A stretch of DNA of 64,000 nt from Vreelandella nigrificans (GTDB lineage Bacteria; Pseudomonadota; Gammaproteobacteria; Pseudomonadales; Halomonadaceae), in assembly GCF_002374315.1 (NCBI RefSeq), contig NZ_NWUX01000017.1, forward strand, positions 1 to 64,000, read 5' to 3'. Position numbers and translations under genes: made by a program. The first letter of the stretch is position 1. Each line of letters starts with the position of its first letter. Shown piece by piece: positions 53,150 to 63,002 of the stretch. The notes below the pieces were generated by a model that saw only the letters and a program-made list of their open reading frames with translations, ran no database searches and had not been told where the DNA came from.

Positions 53150-54826
53150 ATGTTACCTAACGACAAACGTCACGACGCTTCCCGCAAGATTGGTGCTCCC
53201 ACCGGTAGCACGCTTAGCTGTAAAAGCTGGCTGACCGAAGCTCCCATGCGCATGCTGATGAACAACCTCCACCCAGACGTGGCTGAGCGCCCTGAGGACT
53301 TAGTAGTGTATGGCGGTATTGGCCGCGCCGCACGTGACTGGGAGTGCTACGACAAAATTGTCGAGACGTTGCAACGCCTGGAAGATCATCAAACCCTGCT
53401 GGTTCAGTCTGGTAAGCCGGTAGGCGTATTTGAAACCCACAAAGACGCCCCGCGAGTGCTGATTGCCAACTCTAACCTGGTACCTGCCTGGGCCAACTGG
53501 GAACACTTTAACGAGTTGGATAAAAAAGGCCTGATGATGTACGGCCAGATGACCGCCGGGTCTTGGATCTACATCGGCTCCCAGGGCATTGTCCAAGGCA
53601 CCTACGAAACCTTTGTTGAGGCGGGCCGCCAACACTTTGATGGTAACCTGACAGGCCGCTGGATTCTCACTGCAGGCCTTGGCGGCATGGGCGGCGCTCA
53701 GCCTCTCGCCGCCACCCTCGCCGGTGCCTGCTCGCTCAATATCGAGTGCCAGCAAACCAGCATCGATTTCCGCCTGCGTACGCGCTACCTGGATGAGCAA
53801 GCCGACGACCTGGACGATGCACTGGCGCGCATAGAGCGCTACACCGCAGAAGGCAAAGCGATCTCGATTGGCCTGTGCGCAAACGCAGCAGATGTGCTGC
53901 CCGAGCTGGTCAAGCGTGGCGTAAAACCCGATATGGTGACTGACCAAACCAGCGCCCACGACCCGCTACACGGCTACCTACCCTCGGGTTGGACGTGGGA
54001 AGAGTATGTTGCCCGTGGCAAGTCGCAACCCCAGGCAACCGTAAAAGCCGCTAAGCAGTCCATGGCAGTACATGTACAAGCCATGCTCGACTTCCAGAAG
54101 ATGGGCGTACCCACTTTTGATTACGGCAACAACATTCGCCAGATGGCTCAAGAAGAAGGGGTTGAGAACGCCTTCGACTTCCCTGGTTTCGTACCTGCCT
54201 ACATTCGCCCCTTATTCTGTCAGGGCATAGGCCCCTTCCGCTGGGCGGCACTCTCCGGCGACCCGGAAGACATTTACAAAACCGATCAAAAGGTCAAGGA
54301 ACTGATCCCTGACGACCCACACCTACACAACTGGCTGGATATGGCCCGTGAGCGCATCAGCTTCCAAGGCTTACCGGCCCGTATCTGCTGGGTAGGTCTG
54401 AAAGATCGTGCTCGTCTTGGTCAAGCCTTCAACGAAATGGTCAAAAACGGTGAGCTTAAAGCACCGGTAGTTATTGGCCGCGACCACCTGGACTCCGGCT
54501 CTGTTGCTAGCCCCAACCGCGAGACCGAATCGATGCTGGATGGATCAGACGCTGTTTCCGATTGGCCGCTGCTCAATGCATTGCTGAACACCGCCGGTGG
54601 CGCTACCTGGGTATCACTGCACCATGGCGGCGGCGTAGGTATGGGTTACTCCCAGCACTCAGGCGTGGTAATCGTCGCCGACGGAACCGATGATGCCCAC
54701 GCGCGATTAGGCCGCGTGCTGCGTAACGACCCAGGTACCGGTGTTATGCGCCACGCAGATGCTGGTTACGACATTGCCAAAGAGTCTGCCCGTGAAAACG
54801 GTCTCGACTTGCCGATGCTGAAGTAA
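53150..54826 (+). CDS. hutU: Urocanate hydratase HutU
   Basis: Second step: adds water to urocanate with tightly bound NAD as electrophile, giving imidazolonepropionate. The 558-aa protein has the urocanase blocks [49 protein letters not shown] (NAD loop), [14 protein letters not shown], and [14 protein letters not shown] with the later RICWVG and [15 protein letters not shown]. Length and order are standard. A GAGG lies nine bases before the ATG. Confidence 0.97.
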   Translation: MLPNDKRHDASRKIGAPTGSTLSCKSWLTEAPMRMLMNNLHPDVAERPEDLVVYGGIGRAARDWECYDKIVETLQRLEDHQTLLVQSGKPVGVFETHKDAPRVLIANSNLVPAWANWEHFNELDKKGLMMYGQMTAGSWIYIGSQGIVQGTYETFVEAGRQHFDGNLTGRWILTAGLGGMGGAQPLAATLAGACSLNIECQQTSIDFRLRTRYLDEQADDLDDALARIERYTAEGKAISIGLCANAADVLPELVKRGVKPDMVTDQTSAHDPLHGYLPSGWTWEEYVARGKSQPQATVKAAKQSMAVHVQAMLDFQKMGVPTFDYGNNIRQMAQEEGVENAFDFPGFVPAYIRPLFCQGIGPFRWAALSGDPEDIYKTDQKVKELIPDDPHLHNWLDMARERISFQGLPARICWVGLKDRARLGQAFNEMVKNGELKAPVVIGRDHLDSGSVASPNRETESMLDGSDAVSDWPLLNALLNTAGGATWVSLHHGGGVGMGYSQHSGVVIVADGTDDAHARLGRVLRNDPGTGVMRHADAGYDIAKESARENGLDLPMLK

Positions 54827-54927
54827 CGTTCACGGGGGGATACCGGCACCACCGCGCATAACACTTGGTGGTGCCGATTTCAGCGCTCTATGAGAATGAG
54901 AACAACAACACCAACGGGAGATTCTTT

Positions 54928-56517
54928 ATGTCAACGCACGGCAAGAAAAGTCTGAACCGCAGTGTATTCATACCCGCCTTCGCCATCATCTTACTAGCCG
55001 TCATCATAGGACTCGTAAACAACGAGTTGCTAGTCAGTGTCGCCAGACAATTATTCTACTTATCACTGTCTGATTTTGGCTGGCTATATCAGTTGTTAGC
55101 TATATCAACACTGGGCATCACCGCTTATATCTTCTTCTCCAAAGCTGGCAATATCAGGTTAGGCGGTGAACACGCCAAACCAACTTTCTCCATGGCGGCA
55201 ACCTTTGCCATGGCACTGACAGGAGGGATCGCCACGGGAGTGGTGACCTACTCAGTTAACGAACCGATTATCTATTTGGGCAACGTCTATGGCGAGATCA
55301 GTAATCAAGCCTTCGAGCCCGCCAGTTCTGAAGCCGCAATCTTTGCACTGGCAAGAAGCTTTCACAACTGGAGCTTCATCCCCTACGCCATGTACTCCAT
55401 CGTTGGCCTGATGATCGGCTACATGCACTTCAACCGCCAACAACGCTTTTCGATCTCGTCGACACTGACGCCGATTCTCGGCAACACCGAGCGTAATCCT
55501 CTAGTACGTGCAGTAGTCGATATCATCTCGGTACTGGCGATTGCGCTCGGCCTCGCCTCGTCATTAGGTGCTGGCTTGGCTCTGATCAGCTCCGGGCTTG
55601 AGGTCGAATATGGCATCGCTTCTAACCCAACTACTTGGCTGATTCTGACACTGGTCATTTCGACTATTTTTATCACCTCAGCGGTTTCTGGCCTCAAACG
55701 TGGCATCCGCTTCCTATCATCGATCAATGCTTATATCTTCTACGCGTTCGTTGCTATTTTGGTGATTATTGGCCCGTTAAACTACATTCTCAGCCTGTCT
55801 GTAACCAGCCTAGGTTACTGGCTCGATAATTTCTTCCTTTGGTCGTTCGACACCAAGGAGTCCGGTGGCGAGGCCTTGGTGACCTGGTGGACTATGTACG
55901 ACTGGTCGATCTGGATTGCCTATGCACCATTGATGGGGCTCTTTCTAGCACGAATCTCCTACGGCCGGACGCTGCGTGAGTTTCTCATTATTAATTGGAT
56001 ACTGCCCTCGATATTCGGCATTGTTTGGTTCGCCATTTGGGGAGGGTCAGCCATCAAGTGGCAAATGGATGGCACTCTGGATCTAGTCAAAGTAGTCACC
56101 GAGAGCGGAGCTGTCTCTGGGCTATGGGGGTTCCTACAGCACCTGCCACTGTCAGCGCTACTGATTCCGCTGGCCATTCTGACTCTAATCATTTCCTTCT
56201 CGACCGCGGCGGACTCAATGTCCTCGACTATCGCCACCATCTGCACCAAAAACATGACGGCGAATGAAGAACCCCCTCGCAAGCAGAAGGTTCTTTGGGG
56301 CCTTTCAATTGGTGTCATCGCCTACATCATGGTGGCCTTCGGTGGTGGCGCCCAGGGCGTAGATGGCATCAAGTTCCTAGCCGCAGCAGGCGGCTTCATA
56401 GTGCTCTTCCTGTTCGCACTGATCGTAGCCTCAGCGGCGAAGGTTTTCATCATGCAGGGATCTCAGGGACAGCAGCCAGACGCCCTTAACCAACAGGCGG
56501 AGAAGGCCTATGAGTGA
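54928..56517 (+). CDS. BCCT-family transporter in the hut operon
   Basis: Twelve-helix secondary carrier (529 aa) of the betaine/carnitine/choline family, usually sodium- or proton-coupled. The signature Trp-rich segment is LVTWWTMYDWSIWIAYAPLM, followed by LFLARISYGRTLREFL. Between hutU and hutH genes, it most probably imports histidine or urocanate rather than a betaine. The ATG at 54928 has CGGGAG seven bases upstream. It overlaps the next gene by 8 bases. Confidence 0.9.
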   Translation: MSTHGKKSLNRSVFIPAFAIILLAVIIGLVNNELLVSVARQLFYLSLSDFGWLYQLLAISTLGITAYIFFSKAGNIRLGGEHAKPTFSMAATFAMALTGGIATGVVTYSVNEPIIYLGNVYGEISNQAFEPASSEAAIFALARSFHNWSFIPYAMYSIVGLMIGYMHFNRQQRFSISSTLTPILGNTERNPLVRAVVDIISVLAIALGLASSLGAGLALISSGLEVEYGIASNPTTWLILTLVISTIFITSAVSGLKRGIRFLSSINAYIFYAFVAILVIIGPLNYILSLSVTSLGYWLDNFFLWSFDTKESGGEALVTWWTMYDWSIWIAYAPLMGLFLARISYGRTLREFLIINWILPSIFGIVWFAIWGGSAIKWQMDGTLDLVKVVTESGAVSGLWGFLQHLPLSALLIPLAILTLIISFSTAADSMSSTIATICTKNMTANEEPPRKQKVLWGLSIGVIAYIMVAFGGGAQGVDGIKFLAAAGGFIVLFLFALIVASAAKVFIMQGSQGQQPDALNQQAEKAYE

Positions 56518-58057
56518 CAATTCTCGGCATATCACGCTCGGCGCAACGCCTGTCGACTGGCGGCAGGTAGTCGAGATCGCACGCCACAAGGTGTCCTTGT
56601 CGCTGACCACACAAGCCTGGGACAGAATCATCACTGCACGCAAGACTGTCGAAGAAATCGCCTCCTCGGCTACTCCCTATTACGGAATCAATACCGGCCT
56701 GGGCGCACTATGCGAGGTGGTGCTAGAACCAAGCGAACTGCAGCGGCTTTCGTACCATACGCTAATGAGTCACGCCTGTGGCATCGGCGAACCTCTTCGG
56801 AAGGAGCAGGTTAGAGCGATTATCTGCTGCGCCGTTATCAACTATAGCCACGGCTACTCCGGCATCAGCCCTTTCGTCGTGGAGGGGATGATGCGGCTCT
56901 TGAACGAAGAGGTCACACCGATTGTTCCCTCAAAAGGCTCAGTCGGTTATCTCACCCACATGGCACACATCGGCCTAGCGTTGATCGGCCATGGCGAGGT
57001 CGAGTACCTCGGCCAGCGCATGCCGGCCAAACAGGCTCTGGATACCATCGGCATGGCCCCTCTTACACTTGGGCCTAAAGACGGCCTCAGCCTAGTCAAC
57101 GGCACTCCTGCAATGACGGGCCTAGCCTGCCTAACACTTGCGGATACCGCACACCTTGCCGCATGGGCCGACATCATCGGTGCCATGAGTTTCGAGGCGC
57201 TCGGTGGTCAGCAGGACGCTCTACTGGCAGAGGTGACAAGCCTCAAACGGCACGGTGGCGTTCAGCACACAGGGGATAACCTGCGTCGACTACTACAGGG
57301 AAGCCCTCGCCTTGCACACTGCCGAGGGCAACACCTACAGGATGCACTCAGCCTGCGCTCTATGCCCCAGGTACACGGTGCCTGCCGTGACCAGTTCGAC
57401 CACGCCGCTAGACAGATAGACAACGAGCTTCATTCTGCAACTGACAACCCCCTGGTGTTTACGGGAAAGGATGGCTATAGAGTTGTGTCACAGGCTAACC
57501 CCCATGGCGCTTCTGTAGCCATGGCATGCGACCTGTTGGCGATCGCCGTGTGCGAGTGGAGTTCAATATCCGAACGCCGTACCTACCGTCTTGTAACGCC
57601 TCAAACCAACCACTTACCTCCTTTCCTGACAGCTGAGGCTGGGGTTAAGTCAGGAATGATGATTGCACAATATTCGGCTGCTTCGCTGGTAGCTGACAAC
57701 AAGCGCCTAGCCCAACCTGCTGTCACCGACAATTTTATGACCTCGGGACTTCAGGAAGACCACCTGAGCCTGGGAGAAAGCGCCGCGCTGAAGCTGGACC
57801 AAGCTCTCGACAATGCGTTTCAAATACTCGCTATTGAATACCTGTTGGCCTCTCAGGCCTTCGACTTGATCGATGAGCAGGCTTTTGCTCCAGGAACTGA
57901 ACTGGCGTGGAAAACGCTAAGGGAAACGATCCCTTTCTATGAGGAGGAACATGCCCTCCACCTGGATATGTACGCAGCTTACAACCTGCTGCGCGATGAG
58001 TCACGACAGTCCCCCTTCATCACACTAGCCCCCCACCTAAACCCTGGAAAGAGGTAA
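56510..58057 (+). CDS. HAL-family protein lacking the MIO tripeptide
   Basis: A 515-aa paralogue of histidine ammonia-lyase. Fold blocks are kept: [13 protein letters not shown] near 57-69, LMSHACGIG (His88), [10 protein letters not shown] (Asn197), TDNPLVF, and GLQEDHLSL (Glu416). Where active HAL has [15 protein letters not shown], this protein reads [12 protein letters not shown] (142-153): Ala-Ser-Gly, which cyclises to the MIO electrophile, is absent and the following Asp is Tyr147. In addition the Tyr of QDPYSLR is Leu280, and the Phe of the NFHAEP block is Pro331. The frame is open and the flanks align, so this is not a frameshift. It lies 2 bases before intact hutH. It is likely not an MIO lyase; a partner, regulatory or new enzymatic role is open. 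Confidence 0.85.
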   Translation: MSDNSRHITLGATPVDWRQVVEIARHKVSLSLTTQAWDRIITARKTVEEIASSATPYYGINTGLGALCEVVLEPSELQRLSYHTLMSHACGIGEPLRKEQVRAIICCAVINYSHGYSGISPFVVEGMMRLLNEEVTPIVPSKGSVGYLTHMAHIGLALIGHGEVEYLGQRMPAKQALDTIGMAPLTLGPKDGLSLVNGTPAMTGLACLTLADTAHLAAWADIIGAMSFEALGGQQDALLAEVTSLKRHGGVQHTGDNLRRLLQGSPRLAHCRGQHLQDALSLRSMPQVHGACRDQFDHAARQIDNELHSATDNPLVFTGKDGYRVVSQANPHGASVAMACDLLAIAVCEWSSISERRTYRLVTPQTNHLPPFLTAEAGVKSGMMIAQYSAASLVADNKRLAQPAVTDNFMTSGLQEDHLSLGESAALKLDQALDNAFQILAIEYLLASQAFDLIDEQAFAPGTELAWKTLRETIPFYEEEHALHLDMYAAYNLLRDESRQSPFITLAPHLNPGKR

Positions 58058-58059
58058 TC

Positions 58060-59610
58060 ATGACCCATCTCGACATTCAGCCCGGCAAAATGACCCTGGC
58101 GCAAGCGCGCCAGGTGTTTCAATCTCCGGTCACCGTTAGTCTGCCCGCCAGCGCCAACGATGCAATTCAAAAAAGTGTTGATTGCGTCAACCGCGTGGTT
58201 GAAGAAAATCGCACGGTCTATGGCATTAACACCGGGTTTGGGCTACTCGCACAAACGCGTATTGCCGATGAGGACCTGGAAGCGCTGCAACGTTCGCTAG
58301 TGCTTTCCCACGCTACCGGCGTAGGCGCTGCCATGGACGATAACCTGGTACGGCTCATCATGGTGCTTAAGGTTAACAGCCTGGCACGGGGCTTCTCTGG
58401 CATTCGTCGCGAAGTACTCGACGCGCTGATCGCCCTTATCAACGCGGAGGTGTATCCGCATATTCCGCTCAAAGGCTCGGTGGGTGCCTCCGGTGACCTA
58501 GCGCCATTGGCCCACATGAGCGTAGTGCTTATCGGTGTGGGTAAAGCACGCTACAAGGGCGAATGGCTCTCTGCTGAAGAGGCGCTCAAGATCGCGGGGC
58601 TTAGCCCCATCGCGCTTGCTCCCAAAGAAGGCTTAGCACTACTCAACGGCACACAGGTTTCCACTGCCTACGCCCTGCGCGGTCTATTTGATGCCGAAGA
58701 CCTCTATGCTGCCGCTACTGTTTGTGGCTCTCTAACGGTAGAAGCCACCTTGGGATCACGCTCACCATTTGATGCGCGTATCCATGAGGTGCGTGGTCAG
58801 CGCGGCCAAATCGACGCAGCGGCGGCTTATAGGCAGCTGCTCGGCGAAAACAGCGACATCGGCGACTCCCACGCCAACTGCGAAAAGGTTCAAGACCCTT
58901 ATTCGCTACGCTGCCAGCCACAGGTAATGGGGGCTGCGCTTACTCAAATCCGCCAAGTCGCCGAGGTGCTGGCGGTAGAAGTCAACGCGGTTTCCGACAA
59001 CCCCCTGGTTTTTACTAACACAGGGTTTGCTGACAGTGACGACATTATCTCCGGCGGCAACTTCCACGCTGAGCCAGTGGCAATGGCTGCTGACAACTTA
59101 GCGTTGGCAATTGCCGAAATGGGTGCACTGGCGGAACGCCGCATCTCGCTAATGATGGACAAGCATATGTCCCAGCTGCCGCCCTTCTTGGTCGAAAAAG
59201 GCGGCGTTAACTCTGGGTTTATGATCGCGCAAGTGACCGCGGCAGCGCTTGCCAGCGAGAACAAAGCATTGGCGCACCCCCATAGCGTTGACAGCCTACC
59301 TACCTCAGCCAACCAGGAAGACCACGTTTCCATGGCACCGGCAGCTGGTAAGCGGCTATGGGAAATGGCCGATAATGTACGTGACATCCTTGCCATTGAG
59401 TGGCTCTGTGCCTGCCAAGGGCTTGATATGCGCCATGGCTTAAAGACCACGCAACAACTAGAGCAAGCCAAGCAATTACTGCGTGACCGTGTCACCCACT
59501 ATGAGCAAGATCGCTTCTTTGCACCAGACATTGAAGCAGCCAGCAACCTGATTGCATCAAGAACGCTGAGTCCTCTACTTCGTCCTGGCACCCTGCCAAG
59601 TCAGCACTAA
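58060..59610 (+). CDS. hutH: Histidine ammonia-lyase HutH
   Basis: First step: removes ammonia from L-histidine to give urocanate. The 516-aa protein has the intact MIO motif [15 protein letters not shown] with Ala143-Ser144-Gly145, the N-terminal Tyr in [45 protein letters not shown] and NQEDHVSM. It starts 2 bases after the MIO-less paralogue and is the last gene before a strong terminator, so both HAL proteins are made from the same mRNA. Confidence 0.97.
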   Translation: MTHLDIQPGKMTLAQARQVFQSPVTVSLPASANDAIQKSVDCVNRVVEENRTVYGINTGFGLLAQTRIADEDLEALQRSLVLSHATGVGAAMDDNLVRLIMVLKVNSLARGFSGIRREVLDALIALINAEVYPHIPLKGSVGASGDLAPLAHMSVVLIGVGKARYKGEWLSAEEALKIAGLSPIALAPKEGLALLNGTQVSTAYALRGLFDAEDLYAAATVCGSLTVEATLGSRSPFDARIHEVRGQRGQIDAAAAYRQLLGENSDIGDSHANCEKVQDPYSLRCQPQVMGAALTQIRQVAEVLAVEVNAVSDNPLVFTNTGFADSDDIISGGNFHAEPVAMAADNLALAIAEMGALAERRISLMMDKHMSQLPPFLVEKGGVNSGFMIAQVTAAALASENKALAHPHSVDSLPTSANQEDHVSMAPAAGKRLWEMADNVRDILAIEWLCACQGLDMRHGLKTTQQLEQAKQLLRDRVTHYEQDRFFAPDIEAASNLIASRTLSPLLRPGTLPSQH

Positions 59611-59623
59611 GCGACTTAGCCTG

Positions 59624-59649
59624 CCCCGCAGCCACAGGCTGCGGGGTTT
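59624..59649 (+). terminator. Terminator after hutH
   Basis: CCCCGCAGCC and GGCTGCGGGG form a perfect 10-bp stem with a 3-base loop, followed by TTT. Confidence 0.8.
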
Positions 59650-59700
59650 CATTGTATTCACTTCCAACTAAATCTAATTCCAACGACAAGAGTAGCTTCC

Positions 59701-61047
59701 ATGAATGCTATTGTTTTGGCCATTTTAGTGATGGTCAGCCTCAGTCTTGCTCGGGTTTCCGTTGTCTTTGCCTTAATCGTCGCGACGTTGGTGGGCGGGC
59801 TTTATGCGGGTATGCCCATCAACGCCATTCTCGATGCCTTTAACGACGGCCTTGGTAACGGTGCTACCGTAGCACTGGCGTATGCGGTGCTGGGCGCCTT
59901 TGCTGTTGCCCTCTCACGTTCAGGCATAACAGAAGTAATGGCGAACCGCGCCATTGTGCGCTTTCAGGTCGATGATTCAGGCGGCAGTCGCCGAATGGTG
60001 ACCTATACACTACTGGCGGCCCTGCTGGCAGCGGCGGTCAGTTCTCAAAACCTAATTCCGGTGCATATTGCGTTTATTCCGGTACTAGTACCGCCATTAC
60101 TCAAGCTGATGAACCACTTGCAGCTCGACCGCCGTCTGGTTGCATGTGTAATTACCTTTGGCATTACCGCCCCTTATATGCTGTTGCCGGTAGGCTTTGG
60201 TGCCATCTTCCTAAATGACATCCTACTTACCAACCTCAATGAGAGTGGCGCCGCACTGGGGTTAGAGGTCACCCGAGGAATGGTGCCTATGGCGATGGTG
60301 ATCCCTATCGGCGGGATGGCGCTTGGCCTTGCAGTGGCAGCGCTATTTAGCTACCGCAAAAGCCGCCACTACCAGGACCGCGACCTCGCCAAAGGCGACG
60401 AGACGCCCGCAGAAGCGGCCCAGCATCTAAAAGGCTGGCAAAAAGCTGTGCTGGCAATTGCACTCATTGGAACTGTTGCAGTTCAGCTCTACACCGGCTC
60501 AATGGTGCTGGGGGGCATCTTTGGTTTTGCCCTGCTATCACTGAGTGGCGTCTTCCGCTGGCACGAGCAGGACGGCATCTTTACTGAAGGCATGCGTATG
60601 ATGGCCCTGGTCGGGTTCATTATGATTACCGCGGCTGGCTTCGCCAGCGTGATGCAGGCCAGTGGTGAAGTTGAAGCGTTAGTGAGTAGTTCCACGGAAA
60701 TAATTGGTGATAACAAAGGCCTGGCAGCACTGATTATGCTGCTCGTCGGTCTCTTTATTACTATGGGCATCGGCTCTTCGTTCTCAACGATACCCATCAT
60801 CGCCTCGCTTTACGTTCCACTCGCGCTTAACTTTGGCTTTTCGCCACTCGCCACAGTGGCACTGGTAGGTACCGCCGCCGCCTTGGGCGATGCTGGCTCG
60901 CCGGCTTCTGATTCGACACTTGGCCCCACCGCCGGTCTCAATGCTGATGGCCAGCATGACCATATCTGGGACAGCGTTGTGCCAACCTTCCTGCACTACA
61001 ACATCCCGCTGATTGTCTTTGGATGGGTGGCCGCCATGATGCTCTAA
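59701..61047 (+). CDS. NhaC-type antiporter-family permease (YuiF-like, possible histidine carrier)
   Basis: Membrane protein of 448 aa with about 11-12 helices, of the Na+/H+ antiporter NhaC-like group. Visible blocks are GNGATVALAYAVLGAFAVAL near 51-70, ITFGITAPYMLLPVGFG, and LVGTAAALGDAGSPASDSTLGPT near the C-terminus. Bacillus YuiF and related proteins in hut loci are predicted histidine permeases, and the position next to hutH supports that. It lies after the hut terminator, so it may have its own promoter; its ribosome site is weak. Confidence 0.83.
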   Translation: MNAIVLAILVMVSLSLARVSVVFALIVATLVGGLYAGMPINAILDAFNDGLGNGATVALAYAVLGAFAVALSRSGITEVMANRAIVRFQVDDSGGSRRMVTYTLLAALLAAAVSSQNLIPVHIAFIPVLVPPLLKLMNHLQLDRRLVACVITFGITAPYMLLPVGFGAIFLNDILLTNLNESGAALGLEVTRGMVPMAMVIPIGGMALGLAVAALFSYRKSRHYQDRDLAKGDETPAEAAQHLKGWQKAVLAIALIGTVAVQLYTGSMVLGGIFGFALLSLSGVFRWHEQDGIFTEGMRMMALVGFIMITAAGFASVMQASGEVEALVSSSTEIIGDNKGLAALIMLLVGLFITMGIGSSFSTIPIIASLYVPLALNFGFSPLATVALVGTAAALGDAGSPASDSTLGPTAGLNADGQHDHIWDSVVPTFLHYNIPLIVFGWVAAMML

Positions 61048-61078
61048 CACTCCCCCAGGCCTTTCCCCAAAACAAAAC

Positions 61079-61117
61079 CACCCCGAAGGTTGGACTGGTT
61101 GTCCAATTTTCGGGGTG
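61079..61117. terminator. Large hairpin between convergent genes
   Basis: Outer stem CACCCCGAA/TTCGGGGTG and inner stem TTGGAC/GTCCAA around TGGTT. On the minus strand it is followed by GGTTTTGTTTTGG, so it best fits a terminator for the metallo-beta-lactamase-fold gene. Confidence 0.78.
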
Positions 61118-61179
61118 AAGCTCATTCTAGCGGGGTGGTTAATGGCGGTTACCTGTGATGATAGGCAGCCTTGAGAAAC

Positions 61180-62049
61180 TTAAAAGTTGATTGTTTCACC
61201 ATCTTCAGGGATTTCAACGCGATCCTCGATACCCTGCTCCCGCACATACTCTCTCAGCTCTTCACGGGTCAGCGCCATATGGTTGACGGCATCCATGTGC
61301 GAGGCAACGATCGTGGCATTCGGAGCCGCCTGGACAGCTCGCAGCACATCTTCCTTGCCCATGATGATGGACTCTTCAAAGTCGCTCAACAGTGCTTCGC
61401 CCGCATTGACTATGATGACCTCTGGGCTGTACTCCTCGATGGCCAGATTGACCTCATCTCGCCAAATAGTGTCGCCCACCAAGTAAATCGTCTTCTGGTC
61501 CGGCGCCTGGAATACAACACCCATGGCTTCGCCGAGGACCTCCGCTAGTTCTGGCACAGCATACATTTCATCAGTGCCGTGCTGCCCTCCCGTCTTGCTC
61601 AGGGTTACGCCACCGAACTCAGCCTTATCGGAAAGGATCCGCACGTCAGTGAAACCCTGTTCACGGATCATGAGCGCATCAGCCTCGTGCTGCGTGAAAA
61701 GCGGAATATCTTTCGGTAGAAATTCCTGAGCGGCGTCATCCCAATGATCCAAGTGGGTGTGGGTGATGATCACCGCATCCACCCCATCGATGATCTTCTC
61801 AACAGACATCGGAAGATCTACCAGGGGGTTACGCAGTGTGCTGCGGTAGGTACCCTCAAACCCTGGATAGGTGCCCTTTTCCGATAACATCGGGTCAATC
61901 AAAAAGGTGGTCTCACCATAACCGATCTTCACCGTTGCATTACGGATCTGCTGCAACTGCACAGTACTGGTAGCTGCCTGAGCTGCAGCGGCACCAACAG
62001 TAAAGCTCAGCGCCACGGCCAGCGAACTGGAAATTTTTTTCAGAGCCAT
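61180..62049 (-). CDS. Exported metallo-beta-lactamase-fold hydrolase
   Basis: A 289-aa secreted protein with a signal peptide (1-25, AAAAQAAT). The metal motif is ITHTHLDHWDD (His96, His98, Asp100, His101), followed by TQHEAD, LVGDTIWRDE and ATIVASHMDAVNH, as in the UlaG-like branch. The ATG at 62049 has GGAG six bases upstream, and an earlier in-frame TTG overlaps that site. No operon partner is evident; the same strand continues with a cysteine hydrolase and a GlxA-type regulator. The substrate is unknown; lactonase activity is possible. Confidence 0.86.
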   Translation of the reverse strand: MALKKISSSLAVALSFTVGAAAAQAATSTVQLQQIRNATVKIGYGETTFLIDPMLSEKGTYPGFEGTYRSTLRNPLVDLPMSVEKIIDGVDAVIITHTHLDHWDDAAQEFLPKDIPLFTQHEADALMIREQGFTDVRILSDKAEFGGVTLSKTGGQHGTDEMYAVPELAEVLGEAMGVVFQAPDQKTIYLVGDTIWRDEVNLAIEEYSPEVIIVNAGEALLSDFEESIIMGKEDVLRAVQAAPNATIVASHMDAVNHMALTREELREYVREQGIEDRVEIPEDGETINF

Positions 62050-62235
62050 AAGTTTCTCCAATGAGTCCTATGTAAATGTAAGTGCAGCGCGATTCCATCC
62101 TTGACTTCGCCATGGCCGACCGTGGCCGAAACGTCAGCCGTTAACCGGACAAGTAACCAAATGCGACGCCCACCCTGCGTCCAAGTTGACCAGACCTCGA
62201 GAGCACGGGCTTATCTTGGATTGGTGCGCTGTTGT

Positions 62236-62787
62236 TTACTTCGCCGCCAGATACGCCTGCGTCGATGTAACGGTACCGTAGCCGAACTCGAAGGCCGCCA
62301 TCATAGCTGCATGAACCTGGGCTGCAGGCACGGTCACGCCGTTGAACTCAAGATCAAGTGTGGCACAAGCGTCGTGTACTATCGTGGCCGCGTAACCCAT
62401 ATCAACGGCCGCCCGCACGCAGGCATCGACACACATATGGCTCATCGCACCGATAACCACTACTTCCTCTACCCCACAATTATCAAGTTGTTGCTTGAGG
62501 TCAGTGTCGCGAAATGAGTTGACGTAGTTCTTAACGATAACCGGCTCATCTCCAGTCGGGGCCACGGCAGGTTGAATTTTGACCCCATCGGAGCCTGGCA
62601 CGAACACCGGCGCCTCACCATTGGCGAACTCGTGGCGGATGTGGAAGATAGGGATATTCTTAGCCCGGGCATCAGCGATTATCTTGGCAGCATTAGCAGC
62701 AGCGGCTTCAATGCCAGATAGGGGTAGCTTACCTGTAGGTAGATATTCGTTTTGCAGATCGACGACGATCAAACCAAGCTTTTTCAT
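62236..62787 (-). CDS. Isochorismatase-like cysteine hydrolase
   Basis: Cytoplasmic cysteine hydrolase (183 aa) with the catalytic triad visible: Asp10 in VVDLQNEY, Lys86 in VIVKNYVNSF and Cys119 in GAMSHMCVDACVR. The family includes nicotinamidase, isochorismatase and various amide or carbamate hydrolases; this sequence does not single one out. AGGGG lies eight bases before the ATG. It sits 215 bases past the GlxA-type gene; the shared motif at 62853 lies 65 bases before its start. Confidence 0.88.
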   Translation of the reverse strand: MKKLGLIVVDLQNEYLPTGKLPLSGIEAAAANAAKIIADARAKNIPIFHIRHEFANGEAPVFVPGSDGVKIQPAVAPTGDEPVIVKNYVNSFRDTDLKQQLDNCGVEEVVVIGAMSHMCVDACVRAAVDMGYAATIVHDACATLDLEFNGVTVPAAQVHAAMMAAFEFGYGTVTSTQAYLAAK

Positions 62788-62852
62788 GATGTAGCCCCTT
62801 AGGTAGATTGAGAATTAAGTGGGTTGATAATCCGTTGGATTGATAGCCGCTA

Positions 62853-62865
62853 TGTTCCCCCCTAT
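62853..62865 (-). promoter_or_regulatory. Shared motif ATAGGGGGGAACA upstream of the cysteine hydrolase
   Basis: Identical 13 bases to those at 46825-46837 before the amidase gene, in the same relative orientation. Confidence 0.3.
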
Positions 62866-62941
62866 ATGGCACAGCGAGAAGTGGCGTCAAAGACATTTTC
62901 AGTGCCAATATCGACATCTATTCACTACCATCTTATAAAGC

Positions 62942-62974
62942 CTTGATAAGAGCTTGATAAGAGCTTGATAAAAT
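62942..62974. repeat. 11-bp tandem repeat, about 3 copies
   Basis: CTTGATAAGAG starts at 62942 and 62953, and CTTGATAAAAT follows at 62964, 29 bases beyond the end of the GlxA-type gene. Confidence 0.85.
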
Positions 62975-63002
62975 CTGGACTCGGTATTTAGAAGTGTGCG
63001 CC

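Noticed and set aside
53300..53959. Long antisense open frame (219 codons) inside hutU
   Set aside because: It lies wholly opposite a clear urocanate hydratase coding region and shows no domain; an artefact of codon bias.
54865..54927. Longer N-terminus for the BCCT transporter
   Set aside because: The extra 21 residues are hydrophilic and lack a ribosome site, while ATG 54928 has CGGGAG at a good distance.
56930..56960. Frameshift or pseudogene explanation for the missing MIO residues
   Set aside because: The reading frame is open from start to stop, both flanks align in the same frame, and the loss is exactly three codons.
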